DNA from: Paenibacillus sp. MMS18-CY102
Lineage (GTDB): Bacteria > Bacillota > Bacilli > Paenibacillales > Paenibacillaceae
Direction of reading: 5' to 3'
Assembly: GCF_009789195.1 (NCBI RefSeq)
Contig: NZ_WSTC01000040.1
Coordinates: forward strand, 1 to 49,703
Length of the DNA stretch: 49,703 bases
Below, piece by piece: positions 19,185-27,769 of this stretch (position 1 is its first letter; each line of letters starts with the position of its first letter). Below the pieces are notes generated by a model, which saw only the letters and a program-made list of their open reading frames with translations, was not told the DNA's origin and made no database searches. The position numbers and the translations under genes were made by a program.

Positions 19185-20135
19185 ATGTACAAATCGATCA
19201 TTATCGGAACGGGCCCATCAGGCCTGACTGCGGCAATCTATCTGGCGCGTGCGAATATGAAACCGCTCGTGATTGAAGGGCCGGAGCCTGGCGGCCAATT
19301 GACGACGACGACGGAAGTCGAGAACTTCCCCGGTTTCCCGGATGGGATTATGGGGCCTGATCTAATGGCGAATATGCGCAAACAAGCGGAGCGCTTCGGC
19401 GCAGAGTTTCGTACGGGCTGGGTAAACAGTGTTGACCTGTCGCAGCGCCCGTTTAAATTGCAAGTTGAGGGACACGGTGAGCTTGTAGGCGAAACGCTTA
19501 TTATTTCGACAGGCGCTTCCGCTAAGTATATTGGCATACCTGGAGAGAAAGACAATGTCGGCCGAGGCGTTAGCACGTGCGCGACCTGTGACGGGTTTTT
19601 CTTCCGGGGCAAGAAAATTATTGTAGTCGGTGGCGGAGACTCCGCGATGGAAGAAGCGAACTTCTTGACGCGGTTCGCGTCGGAGGTTAAGCTCGTTCAT
19701 CGGCGCGGCGAGCTGCGGGCATCGAAGATTATGCAGGATCGCGCCCGCGAGAACGATAAAATTAGCTGGGGCCTAAACAAGACGCCAGTTGAAGTCGTGG
19801 CGAGCGGCATGGGCGTCACAGGGCTTAAGGTTCGGAACAATGAGACGGGCGAGGATGAGGTTCTAGATACCGATGGGATCTTCGTCGCTATCGGCCATAC
19901 GCCGAACACGGGCTTCTTGAGCGGGCAAATCGATACGGATGAGCACGGCTATATCAAGGTGAAGCAGGGCTCTACGGAAACGAACGTGCCAGGGGTATTC
20001 GCTTGCGGTGATGTGCAAGATAACAAATATCGCCAAGCCATAACCGCGGCGGGCAGCGGCTGTATGGCCGCACTGGACGCAGAGAAATTCCTGGATGGGC
20101 ACGTGACGCAAGACTGGAGCGTTTCGTTGAAATAA
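19185..20135 (+). CDS. trxB: thioredoxin reductase
   Basis: FAD enzyme of 316 residues passing electrons from NADPH to thioredoxin. The FAD-binding motif GTGPSGLTAAIYLARAN is near the N-terminus, the redox pair CATC near 132-135, the NADPH-binding motif GGGDSAMEEA near 149 and the C-terminal FAD motif ACGDVQD follow. ATG 19185 has CAGGAGG upstream; the open frame reaches back to 19092 without a better site. A small GC hairpin (GCCTGCC...GGCAGGC, about 19143-19163) precedes the ribosome site. Confidence 0.96.
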   Translation: MYKSIIIGTGPSGLTAAIYLARANMKPLVIEGPEPGGQLTTTTEVENFPGFPDGIMGPDLMANMRKQAERFGAEFRTGWVNSVDLSQRPFKLQVEGHGELVGETLIISTGASAKYIGIPGEKDNVGRGVSTCATCDGFFFRGKKIIVVGGGDSAMEEANFLTRFASEVKLVHRRGELRASKIMQDRARENDKISWGLNKTPVEVVASGMGVTGLKVRNNETGEDEVLDTDGIFVAIGHTPNTGFLSGQIDTDEHGYIKVKQGSTETNVPGVFACGDVQDNKYRQAITAAGSGCMAALDAEKFLDGHVTQDWSVSLK

Positions 20136-20150
20136 GGTTGAAATATGGGC

Positions 20151-20209
20151 AACTCCCGTTTAACGTTACAGGCACGAGATAGGTGCCGGCGGCAAGCGGG
20201 AGTTTTTTT
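20151..20209 (+). terminator. terminator after trxB
   Basis: AACTCCCG pairs with CGGGAGTT followed by seven T; a smaller GGCAC...GGTGCC hairpin sits in the loop. Confidence 0.85.
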
Positions 20210-20476
20210 GTTAACTTGCGGATCGACTGGAGATTTTTTATATCATGATGGGCTTCTTGCGAACGAACGGGGAGTGGGACGAAGGGAGCAGGTTGAAGCT
20301 GGATGCATGCTAGGTAAGGCAAGGCAAATCTGCTATTCTGCTAAGCTTCTCATAGATTGCTAGAGCTAAAGGTGGCCAATCCAACGGAATGGCCGCCTGC
20401 TCGCGCGCTGCTTGGAGGCGCTTCCTACAGCTTGTGCCGGCAGGGCAATCGCCCGTCCTTTCCAGCTTTGCGTGCC
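20210..20476 (+). other. trxB-glcK spacer, no gene seen
   Basis: No supported gene on either strand. A hairpin GGTGGCCA...TGGCCGCC (about 20372-20397) has no T tract. Confidence 0.5.
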
Positions 20477-20505
20477 TTGACCTATCGGGGCCATTCGCTT
20501 ATAGT
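20477..20505 (+). promoter_or_regulatory. sigma-A type promoter for glcK
   Basis: TTGACC, exactly 17 bp, TATAGT, about 44 nt upstream of the glcK start. Confidence 0.78.
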
Positions 20506-20548
20506 TGGTACAGAAGCAGTTTAACTTTGTGAACGAGGTGGCCTAGTG

Positions 20549-21499
20549 ATGTCTGAGCAAATCTACGTTGGAGTTGATATCGGAGGTACCGCCATCAAGG
20601 TTGGCATTTGCAACCCGAGCGGCGATCTTCTCCATACGTACGAAGGACCGACCGAATGCGAGAAAGGGACGGATACTGTCCTACATAATATCGCAACTTA
20701 CGCGCGGAGAATCGTAGAGGAGTCGCCCTACGATTGGGAACAAGTTGGAGGCGTGGGCGTTGGAATCGCCGGCTTCTTAGACATTCCGAACGGCATTGTG
20801 AAGGTATCGGTTAATCTTGGACTGCGCGATGTCCATCTGAAGGACTATCTGGAGCAGCACTTGCAGAAGACGGTACGCATCAACAATGATGCTAACGTTG
20901 CAGCGCTTGGCGAAGCTTGGGCTGGAGCAGGCAAGGGCGTCGACAATTGCGTATGCTATACGCTTGGAACTGGCGTAGGCGGCGGCATTATCATTAACGG
21001 CAAAATCTACGAGGGCTTCAACGGCATGGCCGGAGAGCTTGGACATATGCAAATCGTGCCGGACTTGGAAGCGATCCAGTGCGGCTGCGGCAAAATGGGT
21101 TGCTTGGAGACGGTATCTTCAGCAACTGGCATTATCCGCATGGCCAATGATGCTGTAGAGCGCGGCGACCGTACGTCCCTGTCGCTGGCAGAGCATATTA
21201 TGGCGAAAGAGGTTTTCGATGCTGCTAAGGCAGGCGACGAAGTTGCCTCCCGCATCGTTAACCGCGCAGCTTATTACCTCGGCAAATCGATGGCATCCGT
21301 TGCTGTCGTGCTGAATCCGCAACGTTTCATCGTTGGCGGCGGCGTATCCAAAGCAGGCGAGTTCCTGTTCGAGCAAATTCGTGAGGAATTCCTCAAGTAC
21401 ACGCCAGAGGTAGCGGCGGAGAATGTAACAATCGTTCCAGCTACGCTTGGCAACGACGCGGGTGTCGTCGGCGCCGCTGGTTTGATTTTGCGCTCGTAA
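20549..21499 (+). CDS. glcK: glucokinase, ROK family
   Basis: ATP-dependent glucose kinase of 316 residues. The N-terminal phosphate loop GVDIGGTAIKVGI, the catalytic NNDANVAALGEAW and the zinc motif CGCGKMGCLE mark a ROK kinase of the bacillar glucokinase type. ATG 20549 is preferred to GTG 20546 on spacing from GAGGTGG. In B. subtilis a NUDIX gene (yvcI) holds this place between trxB and rapZ. Next to HPr- and YvcK-type genes it fits carbon-flow control. Confidence 0.92.
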   Translation: MSEQIYVGVDIGGTAIKVGICNPSGDLLHTYEGPTECEKGTDTVLHNIATYARRIVEESPYDWEQVGGVGVGIAGFLDIPNGIVKVSVNLGLRDVHLKDYLEQHLQKTVRINNDANVAALGEAWAGAGKGVDNCVCYTLGTGVGGGIIINGKIYEGFNGMAGELGHMQIVPDLEAIQCGCGKMGCLETVSSATGIIRMANDAVERGDRTSLSLAEHIMAKEVFDAAKAGDEVASRIVNRAAYYLGKSMASVAVVLNPQRFIVGGGVSKAGEFLFEQIREEFLKYTPEVAAENVTIVPATLGNDAGVVGAAGLILRS

Positions 21500-21526
21500 G
21501 TAGCGCTGGAATTTACAAAGAGATGG

Positions 21527-21553
21527 CAAACCCGCCCTTACCGGCGGGTTTGT
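21527..21553 (+). terminator. terminator after glcK
   Basis: AAACCCGCC / GGCGGGTTT with a short loop. The T tract is weak (TTTGTC), so read-through into rapZ is likely. Confidence 0.65.
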
Positions 21554-21598
21554 CTATGAGAGGGCAGATTCTGCTCGTAGGAGAGGAGTTGTCTCAAC

Positions 21599-22489
21599 AT
21601 GGAGAATGGAACCATGCAAGTAGCCAAACTCGTCATTATTACAGGAATGTCAGGAGCGGGCAAGACGATTGCCGTGCAGAGCATGGAGGATCTTGGCTTC
21701 TTCTGCGTCGACAATTTGCCCCCAGTCCTTATTCCTAAATTCGCAGAGCTGATTGAACAGTCGAATGGCAAAATCGGCAAGGTGGCGCTCGTCATCGACT
21801 TGCGAAGCAGAGACTTCTTCACGGCATTGTCGGAGTCGCTTGCTTTTATTAAAGAGCATTACACGATCAGCTGCGAAATTTTGTTCCTGGATGCGACAGA
21901 TGGGGTGCTCGTTCAACGGTACAAGGAAAGCCGCAGACGCCATCCGCTCGCGCCAGACGGCATGCCGCTTGACGGCATTGGGCTGGAAAGGCGTATGCTA
22001 GAAGACCTTAAGGGCATGGCCACGCAGGTTATCGATACGAGCAACCTAAAGCCAGCACACTTGAAAGAGCGCATCGTTTCACGCTTTACGAACGTAGAGC
22101 AGACGGGCATCAACGTTAACGTCACTTCGTTTGGATTTAAGTACGGCATTCCAATCGATGCAGATCTGATCTATGATGTTCGTTTTTTGCCGAACCCGCA
22201 CTACATTGAGCATTTAAGGCCAAACACGGGACAAAACCCCGATGTATATGAATATGTTATGAAGTGGCCAGAAACGCAGATGTTTCTGACGAAGCTGCTT
22301 GATATGCTTAATTTCCTAATTCCGCTTTATCGGAAGGAAGGGAAAAGCCAAGTTGTTGTCGGCATTGGCTGCACGGGCGGCAAGCATCGCTCAGTAGCTA
22401 TTGCTGAATATTTGGGCCGCATGCTCGGCAGCAGCGATACGGAGACGGTAAGAGTTAGCCACCGTGACTCCGACCGGGATCGGCATTAA
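21599..22489 (+). CDS. rapZ: RNase adapter/nucleotide-binding protein RapZ (YvcJ)
   Basis: P-loop protein of 296 residues with Walker A GMSGAGKT at about 16-23. In enterobacteria RapZ senses glucosamine-6-phosphate and steers small-RNA decay; in Bacillus YvcJ hydrolyses GTP/ATP and affects competence. The conserved C-terminal segment [13 protein letters not shown] is intact. Ribosome site TAGGAGAGGAG. It begins the rapZ-yvcK-whiA run. Confidence 0.94.
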   Translation: MENGTMQVAKLVIITGMSGAGKTIAVQSMEDLGFFCVDNLPPVLIPKFAELIEQSNGKIGKVALVIDLRSRDFFTALSESLAFIKEHYTISCEILFLDATDGVLVQRYKESRRRHPLAPDGMPLDGIGLERRMLEDLKGMATQVIDTSNLKPAHLKERIVSRFTNVEQTGINVNVTSFGFKYGIPIDADLIYDVRFLPNPHYIEHLRPNTGQNPDVYEYVMKWPETQMFLTKLLDMLNFLIPLYRKEGKSQVVVGIGCTGGKHRSVAIAEYLGRMLGSSDTETVRVSHRDSDRDRH

Positions 22490-22501
22490 TGGGGTGCAGG
22501 A

Positions 22502-23491
22502 ATGGAAGGCAGCGAACAATCGGCTTCGGCACGCCCCAAAATCGTCGTCATCGGCGGTGGCACTGGCCTATCGGTCATGCTGCGGGGCTTGAAGGAGAAA
22601 GCGCTTGATATAACAGCTATTGTTACAGTTGCGGATGATGGCGGCAGTTCAGGCATCTTGCGCAATGAGCTTCAAATTCCGCCTCCAGGCGATATTCGCA
22701 ACGTACTTCTTGCGCTAGCCGATGTGGAGCCGCTGCTATCGAATCTGTTGAACTATCGGTTTAACAGCGGTACAGGCCTCATAGGGCATAGTCTAGGCAA
22801 CCTGATGCTCGCAGCTATTACGGATATTTCTGGAGATTTTGTAACCGGTGTTCGTGAGCTTAGCCGCGTACTAGCCGTTCGGGGGCGAGTGCTTCCGGCG
22901 GCTGGCCAGGCTATTGTGCTCAAAGGCGAGATGATGGACGGAACGATTGTCGTGGGCGAATCGATGATTCCGAAAGCGGGCAAGGCGATCAAGCGGGTAT
23001 TCATTGAGCCTGCAGATGTTGAACCGCTCGCGGAGGCGGTAGAGGCGATCCGAGAGGCGGATGCGATCCTGATCGGCCCTGGCAGCCTATACACAAGCAT
23101 CATTCCGAATCTACTCGTTCCAAAGCTTGCGGATGCCATCGTATCGTCCGATGCGCTCAAGATGTTCGTCTGCAACGTCATGACGCAGCCAGGCGAGACG
23201 GATGATTATTCCGTGGGCGATCATTTGGATGCGCTGTACGCGCATATCGGGCATCATTTGTTTGATTATATTATCGTGAATAACGGGGAAATTCCTCCAC
23301 AAGTCCAGGGCAAATACGCCGAGAAGGGCGCTAAGGCGGTCCATCTTGACTTAGAAGAAGTGAAAAAGCGGGGCTACAAGGTCATTGCGGACCGTCTCGT
23401 GCTATTCCGTACTTATTTGCGGCACGATGCCGCTAAGCTAAGCCAACACATTTATCAGCTAGTTGACGGCTGGATGACACGAAAGAGGTGA
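22502..23491 (+). CDS. yvcK: gluconeogenesis factor / cell-shape protein YvcK
   Basis: CofD-like protein of 329 residues that binds UDP-sugars and is needed for growth and shape on gluconeogenic carbon in B. subtilis. The N-terminal GGGTGLSVMLRGLK, VADDGGSSG and RNVLLALAD motifs are intact, as is GPGSLYTSIIPNLLV near 198. Ribosome site GGGGTGCAGGA; 12 nt after rapZ. Confidence 0.94.
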   Translation: MEGSEQSASARPKIVVIGGGTGLSVMLRGLKEKALDITAIVTVADDGGSSGILRNELQIPPPGDIRNVLLALADVEPLLSNLLNYRFNSGTGLIGHSLGNLMLAAITDISGDFVTGVRELSRVLAVRGRVLPAAGQAIVLKGEMMDGTIVVGESMIPKAGKAIKRVFIEPADVEPLAEAVEAIREADAILIGPGSLYTSIIPNLLVPKLADAIVSSDALKMFVCNVMTQPGETDDYSVGDHLDALYAHIGHHLFDYIIVNNGEIPPQVQGKYAEKGAKAVHLDLEEVKKRGYKVIADRLVLFRTYLRHDAAKLSQHIYQLVDGWMTRKR

Positions 23492-23497
23492 TACGAT

Positions 23498-24427
23498 ATG
23501 TCCTTTGCGGCGCAAACGAAAAAGGAATTGACGTTAATCGAAACGGACACATGCTGCGAGAAAGCGGAGCTGTCCGCACTTATCCGCATGAACGGCTCGG
23601 TATCGTTGACGAACCGCAAAGTGATTCTCGACATCTCGACGGAGAATGCGGCCATCGCTCGACGGATTTATGGCTTGATTAAGAAACGTTTCGACGTGCA
23701 TACCGAGCTGCTGGTTCGCAAAAAAATGCGGCTCAAAAAGAATAATGTATACATGGTGCGAATTCCTGCCAAAGTACAGGAAATACTAAAAGAGCTCAGC
23801 ATCGTATCTGAGGGCTTTTTGTTTCAACAGGGAATCGACAAGGATATCATTAAAAAATCATGCTGCAAGCGATCGTACCTTCGCGGCGCATTTCTTGCAG
23901 GCGGTTCTGTGAACAACCCGGAAGGCTCCTCGTACCATCTGGAAATTGCCTCGCTGTATGAGGAGCATTGCCAAGCGCTTGCTGATTTGGCGAACAAGTT
24001 CGATTTGAACGCCCGTTGCATCGAGCGGAAGAAGGGCTTCATCTTCTATATCAAAGAGGGCGAGAAAATCATCGAGCTGCTCAATATTGTCGGAGCCCAC
24101 CAGGCGTTGTTCAAGTTCGAGGACGTTCGCATCATGCGCGATATGCGCAATTCCGTTAACCGGATTGTGAACTGCGAGACGGCTAATTTGAACAAAACGA
24201 TTGGTGCAGCTGTTCGGCAGATCGACAATATTAGATTGCTCCAGAAGGAAGTTGGGCTGGAAAGCCTGCCTGACAAGCTTCGCGAAGTGGCAGAAATCCG
24301 CTTGTTGCATCCCGATATGAATTTGACGGAAGTTGGCGAACTATTAAAGGTTAAAGTCAGCAAATCGGGCGTTAATCATCGGCTTCGTAAAATCGACGAA
24401 TTGGCTGAAAAAATACGCAATGGTTGA
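23498..24427 (+). CDS. whiA: DNA-binding protein WhiA
   Basis: Protein of 309 residues with a LAGLIDADG-homing-endonuclease-like N-terminal fold ([14 protein letters not shown] near 128-141) and a C-terminal helix-turn-helix (about 245-305: [20 protein letters not shown]). It controls cell-division and sporulation genes in actinobacteria and affects division and chromosome segregation in B. subtilis. It starts 6 nt after yvcK with AAAGAGGTG as ribosome site. Confidence 0.94.
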   Translation: MSFAAQTKKELTLIETDTCCEKAELSALIRMNGSVSLTNRKVILDISTENAAIARRIYGLIKKRFDVHTELLVRKKMRLKKNNVYMVRIPAKVQEILKELSIVSEGFLFQQGIDKDIIKKSCCKRSYLRGAFLAGGSVNNPEGSSYHLEIASLYEEHCQALADLANKFDLNARCIERKKGFIFYIKEGEKIIELLNIVGAHQALFKFEDVRIMRDMRNSVNRIVNCETANLNKTIGAAVRQIDNIRLLQKEVGLESLPDKLREVAEIRLLHPDMNLTEVGELLKVKVSKSGVNHRLRKIDELAEKIRNG

Positions 24428-24460
24428 ACGATTTTCCTAGTGCACAAAGCTTGATAATGA

Positions 24461-24466
24461 TATAAT
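24461..24466 (+). promoter_or_regulatory. candidate extended -10 for the HPr/Crh-like gene
   Basis: TGATATAAT; the hexamer 17 bp upstream is a poor -35. Read-through from whiA is also possible since no terminator lies between. Confidence 0.45.
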
Positions 24467-24588
24467 AATTAACAAAATGCCGTTGTTACAACGGCTTGTA
24501 GTGCTTGTGCACCAGCATTGCTTCATTTGTCGATCAATGAATGATTCCTTTTGGTTCATTAGAAATATGTGTAGGGGGTATGGTTTCC

Positions 24589-24858
24589 ATGACAAGACAT
24601 CCGGTTATCGTACGGCTAAAGACGGGGCTGCATGCAAGGCCAGCAGCATTGTTCGTTCAAGAAGCGAATAAGTTCTCTTCTGAGGTATTCGTAGAGAAGG
24701 ACGACAAGAAAGTCAACGCAAAGTCCATCATGGGCATTATGAGTCTCGCGATTAGCTCTGGTACGGAAATCTACGTGAGCGCTGAAGGTTCCGATGCCGA
24801 CCAGGCTGTAACCGCTTTAGTCAACCTGGTAAGCAAAGAAGAACTGGAAAACCAATAA
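24589..24858 (+). CDS. HPr-family phosphocarrier at the crh locus
   Basis: HPr-fold protein of 89 residues. It sits where B. subtilis has crh (after yvcJ-yvcK-whiA) and resembles Crh in LHARPAALFVQEANKF and VNAKSIMGIMSL. Unlike classical Crh, which has Gln15, it has His at exactly 15, and Ser at 46. So it could accept phosphate from enzyme I at His15 and from HprK at Ser46. ATG 24589 is chosen over ATG 24580 because AGGGGGT directly touches the latter. It may be the cell's HPr or a Crh ancestor-like form; no ptsH or ptsI lies in the window to decide. Confidence 0.88.
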   Translation: MTRHPVIVRLKTGLHARPAALFVQEANKFSSEVFVEKDDKKVNAKSIMGIMSLAISSGTEIYVSAEGSDADQAVTALVNLVSKEELENQ

Positions 24859-24883
24859 TATTCCGAACGGATATGCAAAAAGC

Positions 24884-24916
24884 AAACCCGGTGCCTTATA
24901 GGCACTGGGTTTTTTG
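24884..24916 (+). terminator. terminator after the HPr/Crh-like gene
   Basis: Stem AAACCCGGTGCC / GGCACTGGGTTT (one G-T pair), loop TTATA, then TTTTTTG. Confidence 0.9.
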
Positions 24917-24991
24917 TTTGGGAGACCTATGGCGGCGATCCGGTGGAACTAGGGCCAAACACAACTCCAGCAACCGTTGCTGTACAAAAAT

Positions 24992-25033
24992 AAGGGGTGT
25001 CCTCAGCCGTCTTGGCTTGTGGGACACCCTTTA
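24992..25033 (-). terminator. terminator of the binding-protein operon
   Basis: AAGGGGTGTCC pairs with GGGACACCCTTT. It lies just beyond the minus-strand stop at 25045, and A/T flanks on both sides could let it work in both directions. Confidence 0.75.
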
Positions 25034-25044
25034 TGATAGGCGCG

Positions 25045-26280
25045 TTATTGCTGCAAAATGCTCTTCCAAGCCGCTTCAATCTTCAGCGTGCCGTCAGGAA
25101 TGGATTCCTTCCCGAGAAGCATGGCGTTAAGATTTGAAGTGAAATCACGGAATAGCTTCGCCCCTTCGGGAATCATCGGTCGGCTCTTCGCGACGCTTAG
25201 CTGCGCTTTAAAGCCTTGGTAAACGGGATCAGCGGCGAGCTGGGCATCCTCATATGCCGATGTTTGGGTTGGCAGTGTCCGGAACGTATGGCTTTGCAGC
25301 ACCTGCGTTTCCGGGCTAGTGAGGAAGCGAATGAGCGCATAGCTTTCCTCAGGGTGCTCGCTGTATTTATTGATGACGAGGCTGTGGCCCCCGATAGGGG
25401 AGCCTTGCCCGCCAGGTCCTTTAGGAATCGGGGCGATGCCCAGGTTGCTAGGATCCGCGAAGGCATTGCTTTGAAGAAGGTCATGGATCGCCCATGGGCC
25501 ATTGATGATCATCGCTGATCGCCCTTCACCAAAGTCGTTCATCATTCGCCCGTACCAGTCTTGAAAATCGTTATAGGGCTGCGTCAGGCCATCTTCCCAA
25601 AGCTTGCGCATGAAGGCGATGGCTTGCTGTGATTGTTCAGTTGCGATTTTGATCTCCCGCTTATCCGTCACTGTGCCGCCGCCGAAAGCCCATAAATAAG
25701 GGAGGGCAAAGTACGAATCCTCGGTTACAAAGATCCCGTAATGCCCAACCGTAGTGGTGGCCTTGGCTATGCCCATCATCTCATCCATCGTTTGGGGAGG
25801 ATGCGTGAGGCCAGCTTCCCTCAGGAGCTGCTTGTTATATAGCAATGCAGGAACCTCTAGAACCGACGGCAGCCCAAATACATGGCCAAGATAGGTTGTA
25901 CTAGTTAGCGCTGAAGGCACGAAGCTGTCCAGATCGCTAGGCTCTGCGATGGATTCGAGCGGATATAGAATGTCCAGTTCAGCATATTCGGGGATCAACG
26001 TATTGTCCGAACGGAACACATCGACGTTTTGATCGCCAAGGATAGCGTTTTTGAACTCATTCGTAGCGTTGGCAAAAGGCAATTGTTTCATGGTTACAGT
26101 CACGTTAGGGTGCTCTGCCTCGAACGCAGCGATGCGGTTTTTGAAGAACGCGGTTTCATCACCGGAGGTGGTTGTCCAGAACGTTAATGCAACGCCGGAA
26201 GGCTTGGAGCTCGATTGCCCGCAAGCTGCCGCCAAGAAAAGCATAGTTATGATCGCTGCAGGTGCAAGAAGCTTCTTCAT
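25045..26280 (-). CDS. ABC-type sugar-binding lipoprotein
   Basis: Family 1 extracellular solute-binding protein of 411 residues. The N-terminus MKKLLAPAAIITMLFLAAAC is a lipoprotein signal with lipobox LAAAC, followed by a Ser-rich linker. Typical features include TFWTTTSGDE near the mature N-terminus and GRSAMIINGPWAI in the second lobe. ATG 26280 is preferred over ATG 26292, which touches the AGGAG site. It begins 19 nt after the diguanylate cyclase gene and no permease genes are near, so it may serve as a sensor partner or feed an importer encoded elsewhere (powered by MsmX). The sugar is unknown. Confidence 0.88.
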   Translation of the reverse strand: MKKLLAPAAIITMLFLAAACGQSSSKPSGVALTFWTTTSGDETAFFKNRIAAFEAEHPNVTVTMKQLPFANATNEFKNAILGDQNVDVFRSDNTLIPEYAELDILYPLESIAEPSDLDSFVPSALTSTTYLGHVFGLPSVLEVPALLYNKQLLREAGLTHPPQTMDEMMGIAKATTTVGHYGIFVTEDSYFALPYLWAFGGGTVTDKREIKIATEQSQQAIAFMRKLWEDGLTQPYNDFQDWYGRMMNDFGEGRSAMIINGPWAIHDLLQSNAFADPSNLGIAPIPKGPGGQGSPIGGHSLVINKYSEHPEESYALIRFLTSPETQVLQSHTFRTLPTQTSAYEDAQLAADPVYQGFKAQLSVAKSRPMIPEGAKLFRDFTSNLNAMLLGKESIPDGTLKIEAAWKSILQQ

Positions 26281-26299
26281 CGATGGGATCATCTCCTAT

Positions 26300-27622
26300 T
26301 TAATCGCGCAGGTGCCCTTCAGGCGGATGGTAGACTGCAATTCGGTTCCGGCCGTTCCGTTTGGACAGGTAAAGCGCTTGGTCGGCTTGGTGCATGAGTT
26401 CGCTTGCAGGCGCCTCATCCGTCGCAATAACTGATGAAATGCCAATGCTGACTGTTACATAATCGCTTGCTTCAGAGCGCATATGGGGGATGCTGAGGCT
26501 TCTAAGCGCTTGCTGGATGCTTTCTGCTATATGAACAGCTTGTTCCGTAGATTGGCCAGACAGCAGGATGGCAAACTCCTCACCTCCGTAGCGTGAGGCT
26601 AACTGATGAGGCTCTGTGGCATGCTCTTGCAGAAGGTTGGCCACTTGCTGCAAGCATTTGTCTCCAGCTTGGTGCCCGTACCAGTCATTGAATGGCTTGA
26701 AATAATCGATATCCAGCAAAATTAAGGATAGCGGCTTAGCAGAGGCGGCAAGCTGCTTCCACTCCCGTTCTAACGTTTCATCGTAACATCTGCGGTTCGC
26801 AATGCCTGTAAGGCCGTCGCGCGTGGACAGCTGCATAAGGACATGATTAGAGTCTAGCATGGTGCGGAGCGAATACGTCATCGCATTGAAGGCGTTTGCA
26901 AGCTCAGTAAGCTCATCTGCTCCGCTAAATCGGAGATCTGGAACCTGCAAGTCCCCTTTTGCCACCGTCTGGGCAGACGTCTTGAGCAGTCGAATCCGGC
27001 GCAGCAAATAGTTGGATAAAATGACGGCAATAAAAATTGATAATAGGATAGCGAATGATGCAGACGCGACGTTCACGACCCGGATCGTGCGGCTGCTGTC
27101 TTCAATGCGCTGTTTAAAGCCATTAATTTGCGCTTGCTCGGACATATAGAAGCTATGCAGGGAGAAGGCGATTGGATCAAAGCTGTCTTTCGTAAAGTCC
27201 TCTTGTGCTTGTGTGACATTGCCTTCTTTCTTTAGGGACAAAATAGCCTCGCTATCATGCGTATAAGCAGTCCATTTGTCCTTGAACTGCAGTATGAGGC
27301 GTTGGTCTTCTGAATGGGGGGTTAAATCAAACAGCTCAGCAATGCCCTCATTCACGTAATTGACACTGGAGTCAAACCGGGATTTAAAATCATCTTCGAT
27401 ATACAAAGGGGCAAGAAGGTAATGTGCGCCATTATCGTTAGCGGTCCGGGCGAATAAATTAAGCCGTTGGACGACTTCGAGCCTTTTTTCGGATAAAAGA
27501 ATATCATTCATCAAATGAACGGTTTTGCGGGAAAGAAGGAATGAGAAGGCCGCTGTAATAATGAATAACACAATGATAATCATAAAGCTGATGTACAGTT
27601 TCTTGCGCAGCGAGAATATCAC
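26300..27622 (-). CDS. membrane diguanylate cyclase (HAMP-GGDEF)
   Basis: Protein of 440 residues: membrane helix at about 11-30, an extracytoplasmic helical sensor region of about 150 residues, a second helix at about 182-205, HAMP at about 205-257 and a GGDEF domain from about 265. The active-site loop is GGEEF at 346-350, a form compatible with c-di-GMP synthesis. The RxxD product-inhibition site normally 5 residues before it is replaced by EPHQ. GTG start 27622 with CGGAGGT. It is first in a two-gene unit with the binding lipoprotein, suggesting a nutrient-sensing input. Confidence 0.9.
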   Translation of the reverse strand: MIFSLRKKLYISFMIIIVLFIITAAFSFLLSRKTVHLMNDILLSEKRLEVVQRLNLFARTANDNGAHYLLAPLYIEDDFKSRFDSSVNYVNEGIAELFDLTPHSEDQRLILQFKDKWTAYTHDSEAILSLKKEGNVTQAQEDFTKDSFDPIAFSLHSFYMSEQAQINGFKQRIEDSSRTIRVVNVASASFAILLSIFIAVILSNYLLRRIRLLKTSAQTVAKGDLQVPDLRFSGADELTELANAFNAMTYSLRTMLDSNHVLMQLSTRDGLTGIANRRCYDETLEREWKQLAASAKPLSLILLDIDYFKPFNDWYGHQAGDKCLQQVANLLQEHATEPHQLASRYGGEEFAILLSGQSTEQAVHIAESIQQALRSLSIPHMRSEASDYVTVSIGISSVIATDEAPASELMHQADQALYLSKRNGRNRIAVYHPPEGHLRD

Positions 27623-27734
27623 CAGGTTACCTCCGATGTGTTCTAGGTTTCATTATTATTTTATCGTAAATTCCAATGCAATTGATAATTATATTTAAGA
27701 AAGTAAATTTAAAAGTAAATTTTTGTAAAAATAA

Positions 27735-27764
27735 CGAACCCAGAGCCATGTGGCTCTGGGTTCG
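27735..27764 (-). terminator. terminator after the PurA-like gene
   Basis: Perfect 14-bp inverted repeat CGAACCCAGAGCCA / TGGCTCTGGGTTCG with a 2-nt centre, followed on the minus strand by TTATTTTT. Confidence 0.9.
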
Positions 27765-27769
27765 TTCGA

